A stretch of DNA of 64,000 nt from Bog-473 sp964457065 (GTDB lineage Bacteria > Actinomycetota > Acidimicrobiia > Acidimicrobiales > RAAP-2). The notes beneath the pieces were generated by a model that saw only the letters and a list, made by a program, of their open reading frames with translations, did no database searches and was not told where the DNA came from. The translations under genes and the position numbers were made by a program. Location of the stretch: NCBI GenBank assembly GCA_964457065.1, contig CAYWDQ010000003.1, forward strand, positions 1 through 64,000, read 5' to 3'. Position 1 is the first letter of the stretch, and each line of letters begins with the position of its first letter. This document shows, piece by piece, positions 52,636 to 61,620 of the stretch.

Positions 52636-53090
52636 TCCGGCCTGGCGGCGAGCAAGCTCTCGAGGCGACCGGTGAAGAACGCCCACCCGTTCCGGTGGTC
52701 CTCCGCGTAGCTCGCCTTCTGCGCCCCGGGCCAGCCGATCCCCTCGAGTCCGGTCTCGCTGACCCGCAGCCGTGTGCGCTCGCTGCCCTCCGGCGTGAGT
52801 GTGAACTCGACCAGGACGGAGTTCCCGGGCACGGGCGCCTCTCCCTCGGGGTGGCCCCAGCGGAAGGCGAACTGCCGCGGTGGCTCGACCGTGGTGACTA
52901 CGAGAGGCGCCACGTGGTGAGCGCGGTCCGAGTTCTCGAACACGAAGGTCCCGGCGCCGCCCGATCGCAGGTCGAGCTCGACCCGGTCGGCGAACCAGCG
53001 GGAGATCTGGTCGGGCTCGGTGATCGTACGCCACACGACGTCGGCCGGCGCTTCGATCAGGACGTCGCGCTCAATGGTCAGGTCAGTCAT
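52632..53090 (-). CDS. SRPBCC (AHSA1/CalC-like) domain protein, second copy
   Basis: A 152-residue START-like fold with a hydrophobic pocket: IERDVLIEAPADVVWRTITE, PDQISRWFADRVELDLRSGG, FAFRWGHPEG. It lies between a second SRPBCC gene and the ArsR regulator, with a 5-nt gap and a 4-nt overlap. Ligand unknown. Confidence 0.92.
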   Translation of the reverse strand: MTDLTIERDVLIEAPADVVWRTITEPDQISRWFADRVELDLRSGGAGTFVFENSDRAHHVAPLVVTTVEPPRQFAFRWGHPEGEAPVPGNSVLVEFTLTPEGSERTRLRVSETGLEGIGWPGAQKASYAEDHRNGWAFFTGRLESLLAARPE

Positions 53091-53095
53091 CGCGC

Positions 53096-53545
53096 TCAGC
53101 CCCAGCTGCTCACGAGCACGTTGTGAGGGAACGGCGTGGCCCGGTCATCTTCGAGCCCGTGCTTCAGGCTCAGCAGGTAGGAGGCCCATGCGGTGCTGCA
53201 GTGGTGCATGAACTCGACGGGCTCGCGCCAGCCGGCGTTGGTGAACAGCACGACGGTCTCGTCTCCCTCCGCCCGCAGCTCGAAGGAGAAGGTCGTGTCC
53301 ACCCACTCGTCGGGGCCACCCGGCGCACCGCGCCAGACCACCCGGCTCGGACGACTCGCTTCCACGACCTCCATCTTCGCCACCCGGTCCGGGCCACCGA
53401 AGAAGAACGCGAGCTCTCCTCCGACCCGGGCGTCGCCTTCGACGTCGTTCGTCCACCACTGCGACAGCCCCTCGCGCGTGGCGATGGCGTCGTACACCTC
53501 GTCGATCGTGGCGTTGATCCCGACCCGGTTCCTGATATCGGACAT
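53096..53545 (-). CDS. SRPBCC (AHSA1-like) domain protein, first copy
   Basis: A 149-residue START-like protein (INATIDEVYDAIATREGLSQ, WWTNDVEGDARVGGELAFFF, FTNAGWREPVEFMHHCSTAW). ATG 53545 is preceded by AAGGAGGT at good spacing, better than the longer frame to 53602. It is the first gene of the SRPBCC-SRPBCC-ArsR operon. The two SRPBCC proteins are only distantly alike. Confidence 0.92.
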   Translation of the reverse strand: MSDIRNRVGINATIDEVYDAIATREGLSQWWTNDVEGDARVGGELAFFFGGPDRVAKMEVVEASRPSRVVWRGAPGGPDEWVDTTFSFELRAEGDETVVLFTNAGWREPVEFMHHCSTAWASYLLSLKHGLEDDRATPFPHNVLVSSWG

Positions 53546-53563
53546 TTCCAACCTCCTTCGTAG

Positions 53564-53584
53564 TGTGCAACTCATTGTTGCACA
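53564..53584 (-). promoter_or_regulatory. ArsR operator 1
   Basis: TGTGCAAC, 5-nt spacer TCATT, GTTGCACA: a perfect 8-bp inverted repeat 19 nt before the first SRPBCC start. It overlaps the likely -10 (AACAAT on the minus strand). Confidence 0.8.
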
Positions 53585-53597
53585 TATCCACCCGAAG

Positions 53598-53614
53598 TGC
53601 AACCAAAAGTTGCA
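53598..53614 (-). promoter_or_regulatory. ArsR operator 2
   Basis: TGCAAC, 5-nt spacer CAAAA, GTTGCA: the same core and spacing as operator 1. Centres are 32 bp apart, about three helical turns. One arm supplies the probable -35 (TTGCAC on the minus strand). Confidence 0.75.
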
Positions 53615-53626
53615 GCTCGGTCGAAC

Positions 53627-54493
53627 CTAGGCGAAGGCGTGGACGACGGCCCGGTAATTGGTGCTGGGCGCCGAGGCCTGCGGCACGGGGATGTCCCCGA
53701 TGCGCCGCCCGAGCCGGAGGCGGAGCCCGGGTGCGGGCGCCGGCGGCGTCGCGGGAGGGCCGACGATGGTGCGCACCTGGGAGAACCCGGCCGCCCGGCA
53801 CATGTTGCGCAGCGCCTCGATCGTCGGCACGTACCAGTTCCCGAAGTCGGTTCGCAGCGAGCTGCCGGCGTAGAACTGGAGGAGCGCCTCGTGGTCGAGG
53901 CCCTGCAGGTGCACCGCCTCGGTCTCTATCACCGCCACCTCCCCGGTCACGGCCCGCACCCGCTCCAGGCAGGTCAGCGGCTCGGGCATGTGGTAGAGGA
54001 CGCCCAGGTAGAGCACGACGTCGAACGTCCCGAGCCCACCGAGGTCCACAGTCTGGAAGTCGGCCACGACCGGTTCCACCTTCGAGCCGAGCGCGGCGGC
54101 GGCGAACTCGAAGGGGCGCCGGCCCGGGAGGTCCGGGAGCCAGAAGTCCGTCTCGTCGCGTGACTGGTCCGGGAGCGTGCCGTTCCTGATGCACTCCTCC
54201 CAGTACGCACCCCGGGCGGCCCAGTCCACACCCCACGCGTAGTGGTCGAGGGCCACCACGCGGGCAGCCCCGGCCCGCTCCGCCAGGAAGGAGAACTTCC
54301 CGTCCCAGGCGCCGATGTCGAGGACGCTCCGGCCCCCCACGTCGGGGATGACGTCGGCGGAGGTCTCCTGCACGCTGGTGCCCTTGGTGACGACCCCGTT
54401 GCCCAGGTCGATGCTGTGGTACCACGCCATCGCGTCGGCCTGTGCCTGCAGCTCCGCCGGTGATGTCACGGGGCGAGAGCGTAGCGAGGCCAC
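53627..54493 (-). CDS. CmoB/DUF1698-like methyltransferase
   Basis: A 288-residue SAM enzyme similar to tRNA (mo5U34)-type methyltransferases: WYHSIDLGNGVVTKG, SVLDIGAWDGKFSFLAERAG, VVALDHYAWGVDW, FDVVLYLGVLYHMPEPL. True CmoB is rare in actinobacteria, and relatives act on small molecules, so the substrate is open. Start ATG 54493. Its stop is close to the ArsR operators of the next operon. Confidence 0.85.
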   Translation of the reverse strand: MASLRSRPVTSPAELQAQADAMAWYHSIDLGNGVVTKGTSVQETSADVIPDVGGRSVLDIGAWDGKFSFLAERAGAARVVALDHYAWGVDWAARGAYWEECIRNGTLPDQSRDETDFWLPDLPGRRPFEFAAAALGSKVEPVVADFQTVDLGGLGTFDVVLYLGVLYHMPEPLTCLERVRAVTGEVAVIETEAVHLQGLDHEALLQFYAGSSLRTDFGNWYVPTIEALRNMCRAAGFSQVRTIVGPPATPPAPAPGLRLRLGRRIGDIPVPQASAPSTNYRAVVHAFA

Positions 54494-54535
54494 GCGACCC
54501 CGACGCCGTCCGGGGCCCCGTCATCCGCCGTTAGC

Positions 54536-55309
54536 GTGATGTCGGTGTCCCGACCCGTTCCGCCCCAGGTGATCCCGCGCCCGCCCACCTGGATGCCGGG
54601 GGCGCCCGCGCCCTGGGCCGACGTGCAGCGGGAGGACCGCACCGGCATCTCGGTCCAGCGGGTGCTCGACGCCCTCACCGCGCTCGGGCAGCGCGGGCCG
54701 GTGCCCGAGGACGTGGACTCGGACCGGCTCCTCGGGCCCACCGTCACGGTCAACGAGGCCGTCGCGCCGGGTCCGCTCCGCGTCAATGCCGGCGTCCTGG
54801 CGGCGCTCTTCGAGGAGGAGGGCGAGGCCCGTCTCATCTTCACCCGCCGCTCCGCGGGTTTGCGGACGCACCGGGGCGAGGTCAGCTTTCCGGGAGGCCG
54901 GCTGGACGAGGGGGAGGACGCCACGACGGCGGCCCTGCGCGAGGCGCACGAGGAGGTGGGTCTCGATCGCTCGTCGGTCACGCCCGTGGGCTGGATCCAC
55001 CCGGTGATGACCATGGTCTCGGCGTCGGTCATCCTGCCGGTGCTGGCCACCATCCCGGCCCGCCCGCATCTCGTGGCGAACGCAGCGGAGGTCGAACGAG
55101 TCTTCGACGTCGCGTTGGCCGAGCTGGCCGATCTGTCGGTCTACCACGAGGAGCGCTGGCGGATTCCCGGGCGGACGGTCCCCGGCAGCGACGACGGCTC
55201 CTTCGCGATCCGTTTCTTCGAGGTCTCGGGTGAGATGATCTGGGGCGCCACGGCGCGCATGATCCACGAGCTGCTGAGCATCGTGCTGACGGGGAAGAAC
55301 GGGCTCTGA
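54536..55309 (+). CDS. Nudix hydrolase (CoA pyrophosphatase-like)
   Basis: A 257-residue protein. The Nudix box is complete: GGRLDEGEDATTAALREAHE then EVGL. In front is FTRRSAGLRTHRGEVSFPGG, which has the UPF0035 pattern of NudL-type CoA pyrophosphatases. ATG 54539 is nearly equivalent to GTG 54536. It is divergent from the methyltransferase gene across 42 bp. Confidence 0.9.
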   Translation: MMSVSRPVPPQVIPRPPTWMPGAPAPWADVQREDRTGISVQRVLDALTALGQRGPVPEDVDSDRLLGPTVTVNEAVAPGPLRVNAGVLAALFEEEGEARLIFTRRSAGLRTHRGEVSFPGGRLDEGEDATTAALREAHEEVGLDRSSVTPVGWIHPVMTMVSASVILPVLATIPARPHLVANAAEVERVFDVALAELADLSVYHEERWRIPGRTVPGSDDGSFAIRFFEVSGEMIWGATARMIHELLSIVLTGKNGL

Positions 55310-55330
55310 GCGAACGGAAGAGCGACGCTC

Positions 55331-55981
55331 CTACGGCTCGAAGCTGACGCCGAGCATGCCAAGCGGCCCGAAGCTGACGCGCAAAGTGTCCCCGGGCGCG
55401 ACGGCGAGCGGGGCAATCATGGAGCCGGCGATGATCCGGTCCCCGGGCTCCAGTGCCGCCCCGTGCGCGGCGAGGAACGCACGGACGAAGGCCGCCGTCA
55501 CCGCTGGTTCCTCGCGCAGCTGACCCTCGGCGACGGTCTCGCCGCCCTTCTCCACCGCAACCTGGACCGACCACGGGTCCACGCCGGGCACCTCCTCGCC
55601 GAAGACGACCCCGCGCTGGAAGACGTTGCCGGCGAGGATGGGCTCCAGGTCGTCGAAGGGCAGGTCGAGGTCGACCAGCTCCAGCGCCGGAGCGAGGCCC
55701 GCGACCTCTCCCTCGGGCCCGACCCGGATGGCCACCTCGACCTCGACGGCCGGCGCGGTCCAGCGCCCGACGGGCACCTTGGCCCCGTCGGCTGACACCC
55801 CCGTGTCCACGAGGTAGCCGACGACGGGCTCGCTGATCCCGAAGTGCTGCTGCACGGCGGGCGCGTTGAAGCCGATCTTCCAGCCCACCGGTGACGCGCC
55901 GCCCGCGATATCGGCGCTGCGTCGGGCCAGGAGCAGGCGCATGCCCCGGGAGAGAGTGGCGGAGGAATCCTGGTCTGGCAC
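55331..55981 (-). CDS. FAH/MhpD-type 2-keto-4-pentenoate hydratase-like protein
   Basis: Conserved blocks include GWKIGFNAPAVQQHFGISEP, VEVEVAIRVGPEGEV, VDLDLPFDDLEPILAGNVFQ and GDRIIAGSMIAPLAVAPGDT. The metal carboxylates (E-x-E in VEVEVA) are present. I chose GTG 55981 (216 residues), a little short for the family (about 250-260). The open frame continues to 56239 with a hydrophobic stretch that does not look like MhpD. The start is uncertain. No other aromatic-degradation genes are nearby. Confidence 0.8.
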   Translation of the reverse strand: MPDQDSSATLSRGMRLLLARRSADIAGGASPVGWKIGFNAPAVQQHFGISEPVVGYLVDTGVSADGAKVPVGRWTAPAVEVEVAIRVGPEGEVAGLAPALELVDLDLPFDDLEPILAGNVFQRGVVFGEEVPGVDPWSVQVAVEKGGETVAEGQLREEPAVTAAFVRAFLAAHGAALEPGDRIIAGSMIAPLAVAPGDTLRVSFGPLGMLGVSFEP

Positions 55982-56405
55982 AGGGAGGAGTCTCGCACCC
56001 GGGAGGGGCACGGTCAGAGATCGCTCGCAGCCGCCGGACCCACGGCCCCGACCGCCAGAGCGGAAGCGCAGGTAGATCACGACCAGGCCCAAGGCGACGG
56101 CCGGAACGGCCACGAGCGGAGTGCCGTGGAGTGCCCGCCCAGGAGGGCGTTCGGCACAGCCGCCACGACCGCCGAGGGAAGATGGTGGGCGCCGGGGAGC
56201 GACGGTCCTGGTCGCCGCCCGCGCCGGTCCGCCCGGCACGAGATTCCGACGATCGGCGGCGCCGGAGGAGCCTGAGGAGCAGGACGCACAGAGTAGGATG
56301 GAGGATCGTCGGCGTGTTGGCCCGGCGTTCGCAGCTGAGTCGAAGAGACATGCCGGTGTGGTTCGTGAGCCGTACCGGCCCCACGAATGCCGGAGGGCGA
56401 ACTAA

Positions 56406-57569
56406 GTGGCTGAGATCGAGATCGGCATCTTCAAGTCGGGGCGTCAGGCCTACGGGTTCGACGACATCGCGATCGTCCCGAGCAGGCGGACGCGGGACCC
56501 CGAGGACGTCGACATCTCCTGGGAGATCGACGCCTACCGCTTCGACCTGCCGCTGCTCGGCGCGGCCATGGACGGGGTGATCAGCCCGGCCACCGCCATC
56601 GAGCTGGGCAAGCTCGGCGGGCTGGGCGTACTGAACCTGGAAGGCCTGTGGACACGCTATGAGGACCCGACGCCCCTCTTCGACGAGATCCGCGAGCTCG
56701 ACGACGACAAGGCGACCGCCCGCATGCAGCAGATGTACCAGGAGCCGATCATCCCCGAACTGGTGACGGCCCGCATCCGCCAGATGAAGGAGGCCGGCAT
56801 CACGACCGCCGCGTCGGTGACGCCCCAGCGCACCGAGTCGCTGGCCGAGGCCATCCTGGCCGCGGAGCTCGACCTGCTGGTGATCCAGGGGACCGTGGTC
56901 TCGGCCGAGCACGTATCCAAGACCTCCGAGCCCCTCAACCTAAAGCGATTCATCCGCGAGTTCGACATCCCGGTGATCGTCGGCGGCTGCGCCTCCTACC
57001 AGGCCGGCCTGCACCTCATGCGCACCGGCGCCGTGGGTGTGCTCGTGGGCGTCGGTCCGGGCAACGCCTGCACGACGCGGGGCGTGCTCGGGCTGGGTGT
57101 CCCCCAGGCCACCGCCATCGCAGACGTGGCCGGCGCCCGCATGCGGCACCTGGACGAGACCGGCGTCTACGTCCACGTGATCGCGGACGGCGGGATGTCC
57201 AAGGGCGGCGACGTCGCCAAGGCGATCGCCTGCGGCGCCGACGCCGTGATGCTCGGTTCGCCGCTGTCCTCCGCCGTCGAGGCGCCGGCGCGCGGCTTCC
57301 ACTGGGGTATGGCCACCTTCCACCCCACGCTGCCCCGCGGTGCGAGGGTGCGCACGTCGGTGCGGGGGAGCCTGCGCGAAATCCTGTACGGCCCCGCCCA
57401 CGAGAACGACGGCCGCATGAACCTCTTCGGAGCACTCAGGACCGCCATGGCGACCTGCGGCTACGAGACGGTCAAGGAGTTCCAGAAGGCCGAGGTCATG
57501 GTCGCCCCGTCCCTGCAGACCGAGGGGAAATTCTTCCAGCGGTCCCAGGGCGTCGGCATGGGCCACTGA
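56406..57569 (+). CDS. guaB3: GuaB3 family IMP dehydrogenase-related protein
   Basis: A 387-residue TIM barrel without CBS domains. It has IEIGIFKSGRQAYGFDDIAI at the start. The catalytic loop with Cys is GVGPGNACTTRGVLGLGVPQ. Then come YVHVIADGGMSKGGDVAKAI and ADAVMLGSPLSSAVEAPARG. These match GuaB3 (TIGR01304), the actinobacterial and cyanobacterial paralogue lately linked to guanine salvage as a GMP reductase; that link is not shown here. Start GTG 56406. guaA is 34 nt downstream; the main guaB is not in the window. Confidence 0.93.
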   Translation: MAEIEIGIFKSGRQAYGFDDIAIVPSRRTRDPEDVDISWEIDAYRFDLPLLGAAMDGVISPATAIELGKLGGLGVLNLEGLWTRYEDPTPLFDEIRELDDDKATARMQQMYQEPIIPELVTARIRQMKEAGITTAASVTPQRTESLAEAILAAELDLLVIQGTVVSAEHVSKTSEPLNLKRFIREFDIPVIVGGCASYQAGLHLMRTGAVGVLVGVGPGNACTTRGVLGLGVPQATAIADVAGARMRHLDETGVYVHVIADGGMSKGGDVAKAIACGADAVMLGSPLSSAVEAPARGFHWGMATFHPTLPRGARVRTSVRGSLREILYGPAHENDGRMNLFGALRTAMATCGYETVKEFQKAEVMVAPSLQTEGKFFQRSQGVGMGH

Positions 57570-57603
57570 GCTCGATGAGCACGCGCCCGATGCGCAGCCC
57601 TCG

Positions 57604-59196
57604 GTGACCGACACCGTCCTCGTCGTCGACTTCGGAGCCCAGTACGCTCGCCTGATCGCCCGCCGAGTGCGCGAGGCGCACGTCTACTCGGAGATCGTGC
57701 CGGCCAGCATCTCGGTCGACGAGATCCGGGCACGGGCACCCAAGGGCATCATCTTCAGCGGCGGGCCCAAGTCCGTCTACGAGACGCCGGCGCCCTCCAT
57801 CGACCCGGGCGTCTACGAGCTGGGGATCCCGATGCTTGGGCTCTGCTACGGCGCACAGCTCATGGCGCTCCAGCTCGGCGGCACCGTGTCGCGCACCGGC
57901 CAGGGCGAGTACGGGCGCACGGAGCTATCCCTGACCGCCACCTCGCCGCTCTGTCCCGACTGGCCGGTGACCTCGAGCGTGTGGATGAGCCACGGCGACG
58001 CCATCACCCAGGTGCCCGAGGGGTTCGTGGCGACCGCCAAGAGCCCGGGCGCCCCGGTGGCCGCCATGCACGACACCGATCGCCGCCTGTTCGGGTTGCA
58101 GTTCCACCCCGAGGTCGTCCACACCGACCGCGGCGGCGAGGTGTTCGACCACTTCCTGATCGACGTGTGCGGGTGCTTGCCGGAGTGGACCCACGTCTCC
58201 ATCATCGAGCAGCAGGTGGCGGCGGTGCGCACCCAGGTGGGCTCCGACCGCGTCCTCTGCGCGTTGAGTGGCGGTGTGGACTCCGCGGTCGCCGCCGCAC
58301 TGGTGCACAAGGCGGTGGGCGACCAGCTCACCTGCGTCTTCGTGGACACCGGCCTGATGCGCTCCGGCGAGGCGGACCAGGTCGAGGACACCTTCCGGCG
58401 CCAGTTCAAGGTCGACCTCGTCCACGTGAAGGCGGCCGACCGCTACTTCGCCGCGCTGGCGGGCGTGACCGACCCCGAGCGCAAGCGCAAGATCATCGGC
58501 GAGCTCTTCATCCGGATCTTCGAGGAGGTGGCGCGGGACCTTGGGGCCGGCGGTGACGGGGGCTCGGGTGCCGGCGCCGATGCCGGGGGCGGCGCCCCCC
58601 ACGGCGACGGGCCCCGCTTCCTCGTCCAGGGGACGCTGTACCCCGACGTCATCGAGTCGGGGAGCGACACGGCCGCCAACATCAAGTCGCACCACAACGT
58701 CGGCGGGCTGCCCGAGGATCTCGCCTTCGACCTCGTGGAGCCCCTGCGCCTCCTCTTCAAGGACGAGGTGCGCGCCGTCGGCGAGGAGCTCGGGCTGCCG
58801 CACGAGATCGTGTGGCGTCAGCCCTTCCCCGGACCGGGGCTGGGTGTGCGCATCATCGGCGAGGTGACGCCCGAGCGGGCCGAGATCCTGCGCAACGCCG
58901 ACGCCGTCGTCGTCGAGGAGATCCGCCGGGCCGGGCTGTACCGCGAGTTGTGGCAGAGCTTCGCCGTGCTGCCGGCCGTCCGCACCGTCGGAGTCATGGG
59001 CGACGGCCGCACCTACGCCTACCCGATCGTGATCCGGGCCGTCACCAGTGACGACGCCATGACGGCGGACTGGGCCCGGCTGCCGTACGACCTGGTCGAG
59101 CGCATCGCCTCCCGCATCATCAACGAGGTCGAGGGCGTGAACCGGGTGGCACTCGACGTCACGTCGAAGCCGCCCGGGACCATTGAGTGGGAGTGA
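57604..59196 (+). CDS. guaA: GMP synthase (glutamine-hydrolysing)
   Basis: XMP + Gln + ATP to GMP. The class I amidotransferase domain (1-~190) has PMLGLCYGAQLMALQ (Cys) and LFGLQFHPEVVHT (His/Glu). The PP-loop is CALSGGVDSAVAAALVHKAV. The C-terminal domain has GQPFPGPGLGVRI-like WRQPFPGPGLGVRIIGEVTP and ends PPGTIEWE. Length is 530 residues. A Gly/Ala-rich insert of about 25 residues stands before FLVQGTLYPDVIESGSDTAA, where most homologues have a short turn. Start GTG 57604. Confidence 0.97.
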   Translation: MTDTVLVVDFGAQYARLIARRVREAHVYSEIVPASISVDEIRARAPKGIIFSGGPKSVYETPAPSIDPGVYELGIPMLGLCYGAQLMALQLGGTVSRTGQGEYGRTELSLTATSPLCPDWPVTSSVWMSHGDAITQVPEGFVATAKSPGAPVAAMHDTDRRLFGLQFHPEVVHTDRGGEVFDHFLIDVCGCLPEWTHVSIIEQQVAAVRTQVGSDRVLCALSGGVDSAVAAALVHKAVGDQLTCVFVDTGLMRSGEADQVEDTFRRQFKVDLVHVKAADRYFAALAGVTDPERKRKIIGELFIRIFEEVARDLGAGGDGGSGAGADAGGGAPHGDGPRFLVQGTLYPDVIESGSDTAANIKSHHNVGGLPEDLAFDLVEPLRLLFKDEVRAVGEELGLPHEIVWRQPFPGPGLGVRIIGEVTPERAEILRNADAVVVEEIRRAGLYRELWQSFAVLPAVRTVGVMGDGRTYAYPIVIRAVTSDDAMTADWARLPYDLVERIASRIINEVEGVNRVALDVTSKPPGTIEWE

Positions 59197-61610
59197 CCAC
59201 CGCGCCGGGGAGCGGCGAGCACGCGCAACTGTTCGACACCTCGGACACCTCGGACGAGGGCATCGGGGCCGCCGCCGCAGCAGCGACGGCTGACGGCGAG
59301 GACGTCGAGACCACCACCGAGGGCGCCGACGACGGTCGCCGCGGCCGACGGCGCACGGCCACCGCATCGGGGGCCTTCGCCGGGCGCCCCGCCGCGCTGG
59401 TCGACGACCTCACCCTGCCCCAGCGTGCGGCGGTGGAGCACCGCGGCGGCCCGTTGCTGATCATCGCGGGCGCGGGTTCCGGCAAGACGAGGGTGCTGAC
59501 CCGGCGCATCGCGCACCTGCTGGCCACCGGGGACGCACCGCCATGGGGAATCCTCGCCATCACCTTCACCAACAAGGCGGCCGAGGAGATGCGCAAGCGC
59601 GTCTCCGAGCTGGTGGGACCGCCGGCCGAGAAGATGTGGGTCTCGACGTTCCACTCCGCCTGCCTGCGCATTTTACGCACCAACGCTGATCGCCTCGGGT
59701 ACCGCTCGGCGTTCACCGTCTACGACGACACGGACTCGCGCCGCATGATCGAGATGATCACCTCCGAGCTCGGGTTCGACCAGAAGCGCCTCCCGGCCCG
59801 CGCCGTGCAGGGGGTGATCAGTCAGGCCAAGTCCGAGCTCGTCGACTTCGAGGCCTTCCGCGACGAGGCTCGCAGCGGCTCCGATCCGTTCCGCAAGCGC
59901 ATCGCAGACGTCTACACGCAGTACCAGCAGCGCCTGCTGGCGGCCAACGCCTTCGACTTCGACGACCTGCTCATGGTGACGGCGAACCTGCTCCAGGCGT
60001 GCGACGACGTCCGGGCCGCCTACCAGGAGCGCTTCCGCCACATCCTGGTCGACGAGTTCCAGGACACCAACCACGCCCAGAACGAGATCGTGAAGCTGCT
60101 CGGCGAGGCCCACGGCAACGTCTGCGTGGTGGGGGACTCCGACCAGTCGGTCTACCGCTGGCGCGGCGCGGACATCCGCAACATCCTCGAGTTCGAGCGC
60201 GCCTTCCCCAACGTCACCACGATCATGCTGGAGCAGAACTTCCGCTCCACCCAGACGATCCTCGATGCGGCCAACGCCGTCATCGCCAACAACGTCGGCC
60301 GCCAGCCCAAGGAGCTGTTCACCGTGGGCGACACCGGCGGCCCGGTCAAGCGCTACCGGGCCGAGGACGAGCGCGACGAGGCGTCGTGGGTCTGCAGCGA
60401 GATCCTGCGTCTGCACGCCTCCGAAGGGCTCTCGTGGGGCGACGTCGCCGTCTTCTACCGCACCAACGCGCAGAGCCTCCCGCTCGAGACGTCCATGAAG
60501 TTCAGCGGCATCCCCTACAAGGTCGTCGGTGGGGCAAAGTTCTACGACCGCAAGGAGATCAAGGACATCCTCGCCTTCGTCCGTGTGCTGGCCAACCCCG
60601 ACGACGAGGTGTCGGCGCGCCGCATCGTGAACGTCCCCAAGCGCGGCATCGGCGACACCTCGGTGGCCCGGCTGGCCGCCTGGGCGCAGACCGAGCACGT
60701 GCCCTTCAGCGAGGCCATCGACCGGGCCGCCGACGCCGGCCTCTCGGGCAAAGCGCTCCGGGGCGCGGAGCAACTGTCCAGGACGCTGGCCGAGCTGCGC
60801 CCGCTGGTGCAGACCGTCAACCCGGCCGACTTCGTGCAGCTGGTGGCCGACCGCACCGGCTACCTGGCCGAGCTCGTGGCGGAGCACACGCACGAGGCGG
60901 ACGGCCGGATTGAGAACCTGGCCGAGCTGGCCACCCAGGCCGCCGACTTCGACGACGTCATGGGTTTCCTCGAGACGGTCGCGCTCGTGGCGGACTCCGA
61001 CGAGCTCGACAGCGACGGCACGCGGGTGTCGCTCATGACGCTGCACACCGCGAAGGGTCTGGAGTACCCGGCCGTGTTCGTCGTCGGCCTCGAGGAGGGG
61101 ATCTTCCCGCACTTCCGCTCGCTCTCCGAGCCGAGCGAGCTCGAGGAGGAGCGCCGCCTCTTCTACGTGGGCATCACCCGGGCCCGCCGCCATCTCGCCA
61201 TTTCTCACGCCTGGTCGCGCACCACGTGGGGCCGCACACAGCCGGCCATGCCGAGCCGCTTCGTGACCGAGGTCCCCTCCCACCTCATCGAGGACGTCGG
61301 CCTGGGCTCGCCGCGCCGGGGCACGGGCTACGACACCCTCTCGGCCGACGAGCATCTCCCGGGCGCCACCTTCGCCCCCGCCGTCCCGCTCGCCGCCCGC
61401 GCCGCCGGGAGCACGGCGGGTCCGAGGGGCAGCACGGGGGCCGAGGACCTCGGGCTCGCGCCCGGCGACGAGGTCGTGCACGACCACTGGGGCCACGGCG
61501 TCGTGATCAGCGCCAAGGGCGAGGGGTCGCGGGCCCAGGCCACCGTCGCCTTCGACACGGTCGGCACGAAGAACCTGCTGCTCTCGGCCACGCCGCTGCG
61601 CCGGGCCTGA
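59193..61610 (+). CDS. pcrA: ATP-dependent DNA helicase PcrA/UvrD
   Basis: SF1A 3'-5' helicase in nucleotide-excision and mismatch repair and replication-fork clearing. Motif I is IIAGAGSGKTRVLTRRI, Ia AITFTNKAAEEMRKR, II LVDEFQDTNHAQNE, III GDSDQSVYRWRGAD, V LMTLHTAKGLEYPAVFVVG, VI FYVGITRARRHLAIS. The acidic first ~70 residues are variable. The C-terminus has a Tudor-like GDEVVHDHWGHGVVISAKG. GTG 59193 overlaps the guaA stop by 4 nt (805 residues). GTG 59187 is an alternative. Confidence 0.96.
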   Translation: MTTAPGSGEHAQLFDTSDTSDEGIGAAAAAATADGEDVETTTEGADDGRRGRRRTATASGAFAGRPAALVDDLTLPQRAAVEHRGGPLLIIAGAGSGKTRVLTRRIAHLLATGDAPPWGILAITFTNKAAEEMRKRVSELVGPPAEKMWVSTFHSACLRILRTNADRLGYRSAFTVYDDTDSRRMIEMITSELGFDQKRLPARAVQGVISQAKSELVDFEAFRDEARSGSDPFRKRIADVYTQYQQRLLAANAFDFDDLLMVTANLLQACDDVRAAYQERFRHILVDEFQDTNHAQNEIVKLLGEAHGNVCVVGDSDQSVYRWRGADIRNILEFERAFPNVTTIMLEQNFRSTQTILDAANAVIANNVGRQPKELFTVGDTGGPVKRYRAEDERDEASWVCSEILRLHASEGLSWGDVAVFYRTNAQSLPLETSMKFSGIPYKVVGGAKFYDRKEIKDILAFVRVLANPDDEVSARRIVNVPKRGIGDTSVARLAAWAQTEHVPFSEAIDRAADAGLSGKALRGAEQLSRTLAELRPLVQTVNPADFVQLVADRTGYLAELVAEHTHEADGRIENLAELATQAADFDDVMGFLETVALVADSDELDSDGTRVSLMTLHTAKGLEYPAVFVVGLEEGIFPHFRSLSEPSELEEERRLFYVGITRARRHLAISHAWSRTTWGRTQPAMPSRFVTEVPSHLIEDVGLGSPRRGTGYDTLSADEHLPGATFAPAVPLAARAAGSTAGPRGSTGAEDLGLAPGDEVVHDHWGHGVVISAKGEGSRAQATVAFDTVGTKNLLLSATPLRRA

Positions 61611-61620
61611 GCGGTCTCCG

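Noticed and set aside
55982..56239. N-terminal extension of the MhpD-like protein with a transmembrane helix
   Set aside because: The added residues do not match the family and are Gly/Arg-rich shadow-like sequence. The shorter product begins closer to the usual N-terminus.
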